Below are positions 3,783 to 5,177 of a DNA stretch of 5,177 bases, piece after piece. The stretch covers positions 1 to 5,177 of the forward strand of contig CALZJV010000540.1 of NCBI GenBank assembly GCA_945787595.1, read 5' to 3'. Position numbers and translations under genes: made by a program. The stretch's first letter is position 1; every line of letters begins with the position of its first letter. A model generated the notes under the pieces. It saw only the letters and a list, made by a program, of their open reading frames with translations. It made no database searches and had not been told where the DNA came from. This DNA is from an uncultured Desulfobacterales bacterium (GTDB lineage Bacteria; Desulfobacterota; Desulfobacteria; Desulfobacterales; JAFDCJ01).

Positions 3783-5177
3783 TTATCGCGCCCGCCAGCC
3801 TTGAGTCCGGCGTTTGAAACGTCTGCTGATGAGTTCGGCCAAACTGCGTACGATCACGTTGGCGAAAACAATCAGCATACACATGGCGGCTGCCGGTGCG
3901 GTGTCGCCGGCATCGTCCATATTGATGACCGCCACCGAGGCTAGCGGATTATCGCTGGAGTAAAGGAAGATTACAGCCGAAACCGTCGCCATGGAACTGA
4001 CGAAGTAAAACACCGCGATCTCCAGAATCGCGGGGAAACACACCGGTACCGTCACCCGCATGAAGGTTCTGTAAAAAGGCACTGCCATCGATTCGGCAAC
4101 GGATTCAAATTCCTTATCAAGCTGGCGAATGGCGGTTGTGGCGGTCAGAAAGCTGACGGTATAAAAATGGATGATGTTGCAGATAATCAGAATAGCCATC
4201 GTCCCGTAGAGAAAATTGAATGGATTGATAAACTCGATCCCGGTAAAAGGTATGGTTAAATGCGTCTTGTTGAAGAAAAAGATGTAGGCAATTCCGATAA
4301 CCAGCCCGGGCAGGGCCAGCGGAAGAATCGAAAGGAAATAAGCGATCCGTTTGAGCCAGACCACGCCCTTGGTTTTATCGATGAGGTATGCGCTGGTAAA
4401 GGTGATAAAAACACCGCAAAGGGCAGTCATGGCCGCCATCTTGATGCTGTTCCAGAAGGCCGCATAACCGCCACCGCCGACATCATCGAAGGAATAGTGC
4501 GCAAGGGTCCAGGGTATCTTTCAGGGTTGGTAAAGGCATAGGGCCAAATTTTTACCAGCGACGCCACCCCCGCCATGAAGACCATGATTAAGATAAAGGC
4601 GGCAATCAGGGTGCATAAGCTGCCGAAGATCGCGTCACGCACTCGGTCTGCTTTCGGGCTGAAAGGCACACTGCGTGCAGTCACAATGGCAGTCGCGCGT
4701 CGCTGCACAACCCGGTCTGCGATAAACGCCAGGACGGTCGGTATCAGTAAAATGATGCTCACTGTCGCTCCCATCCCGAAATTCTGCTGACCAATGACCT
4801 GCTTGTAGATATCCACCGCCAGAATATTGAACTGGCCGCCGACGACTTTCGGGGCGCCGAAGTCGGTGAATGAAAGGGTAAAAGCCACGAAGATGGCGCT
4901 TAGCAGACCGAACTTGATACTGGGAATGGTTACCGTAAAAAAAGTTCTGACCTTCCCGGCTCCCAAACTCTCCGATGCTTCATAAAGACGAGCATCGGTG
5001 TTTGAGAGCGCCACCAGCAAAATCATAAAGGCCGGTGGAAAGGTGAAAACGACTTCGGCAATGACGATTCCGGTTAATCCATAAAGATGGATGTCCCACG
5101 CCAGCCAGGGAAGACGGTTAAAGAACCCGGTCGTAATGACACCTTTGTTGCCAAACATATAGACCAGCGACAGTCCG
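3783..5177 (-). pseudogene. Two-domain ABC transporter permease, putative 2-aminoethylphosphonate type, frameshifted and cut by the window edge
   Basis: This inner-membrane permease resembles the fused two-domain subunit of putative 2-aminoethylphosphonate importers (the PhnU2 type) and, more distantly, iron(III) permeases such as FbpB. Two frames make up the gene. The first, from beyond 5177 to about 4510, reads [10 protein letters not shown] near the edge and then has the first EAA loop, [20 protein letters not shown] (about 4981-4922). It also has [20 protein letters not shown] and [13 protein letters not shown], typical of the phosphonate group. It then shifts; the other frame takes over at TLAHYSFDD and [20 protein letters not shown], then FNFLYGTMAILI, a second EAA loop (SVAESMAVPFYRTFMRVTVP, about 4103-4044), NMDDAGDTAPAAA and a stop at 3783-3785. 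A single missing base near 4508-4523 would restore one frame. The 5' end is outside the window; about 464 of an expected 550-570 residues are covered. The ATPase and binding-protein genes are probably beyond the right edge. A sequencing error is possible. Confidence 0.82.

Noticed and set aside
3691..3882. Minus-strand frame of 63 codons containing HQDTKTQR
   Set aside because: It combines an antisense reading of the inverted repeat with the 3' end of the permease in another frame; a spurious frame.
4260..4541. Plus-strand 93-codon frame inside the permease locus
   Set aside because: Charged, domain-free translation antisense to clear transmembrane permease sequence; so is the frame at 4575-4790.
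1..5177. CRISPR array, tRNA, rRNA or riboswitch
   Set aside because: No regularly spaced repeats, cloverleaf ends or conserved RNA motifs were seen on either strand.

Overview
The window looks like an accessory, partly decayed catabolic locus from a Gram-negative bacterium. The set of families (2-hydroxyacid dehydrogenase, DapA-type aldolase, Gfo/Idh/MocA oxidoreductase, cupin, phosphonate-type ABC permease) and a dispersed CACAAAG-type inverted repeat would fit an environmental proteobacterium or desulfobacterium, but no taxonomic marker is present, so this is only inference. Of nine protein-coding loci I recognise, three are intact: a D-2-hydroxyacid dehydrogenase, a Gfo/Idh/MocA oxidoreductase and a small cupin. 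The other six are truncated or frameshifted.

Left part (1-1622, GC-rich; for example 37 of 60 bases G/C at 721-780): a possible promoter with a GntR/FadR-type operator is followed by the C-terminal tail of a short-chain dehydrogenase (SDR). Next come the intact hydroxyacid dehydrogenase, starting at TTG 307, and the first quarter of a DapA-family aldolase. These three are collinear and closely spaced, and read as the remains of one sugar-acid or hydroxy-acid catabolic operon.

Middle part (about 1623-3619, clearly AT-richer; 20 of 60 G/C at both 2041-2100 and 3061-3120): this block starts with the N-terminus of a REP-associated/IS200-like Y1 transposase. The intact oxidoreductase and cupin genes follow, then the first 16 codons of a LacI-family regulator. 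That fragment runs directly into the C-terminal part of a DUF606/YdcZ-type DMT transporter. The composition break and the transposase at its edge suggest a separately acquired segment. The block probably once encoded a regulated sugar oxidation and uptake unit (oxidoreductase, cupin, repressor, transporter) that has since lost its regulator and transporter.

Right part (3620-5177, GC-rich again; 38 of 60 G/C at 4681-4740): a 73-base imperfect inverted repeat lies in the convergent intergenic region. On the minus strand is a two-domain ABC permease of the putative 2-aminoethylphosphonate type. It is interrupted by one frameshift near 4508-4523 and runs off the right edge.

I see no RNA genes, CRISPR array, complete insertion sequence or origin, and no convincing new system. 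The main interest is the genome decay pattern: several independent breakpoints in 5 kb, with intact enzymes stranded between them.
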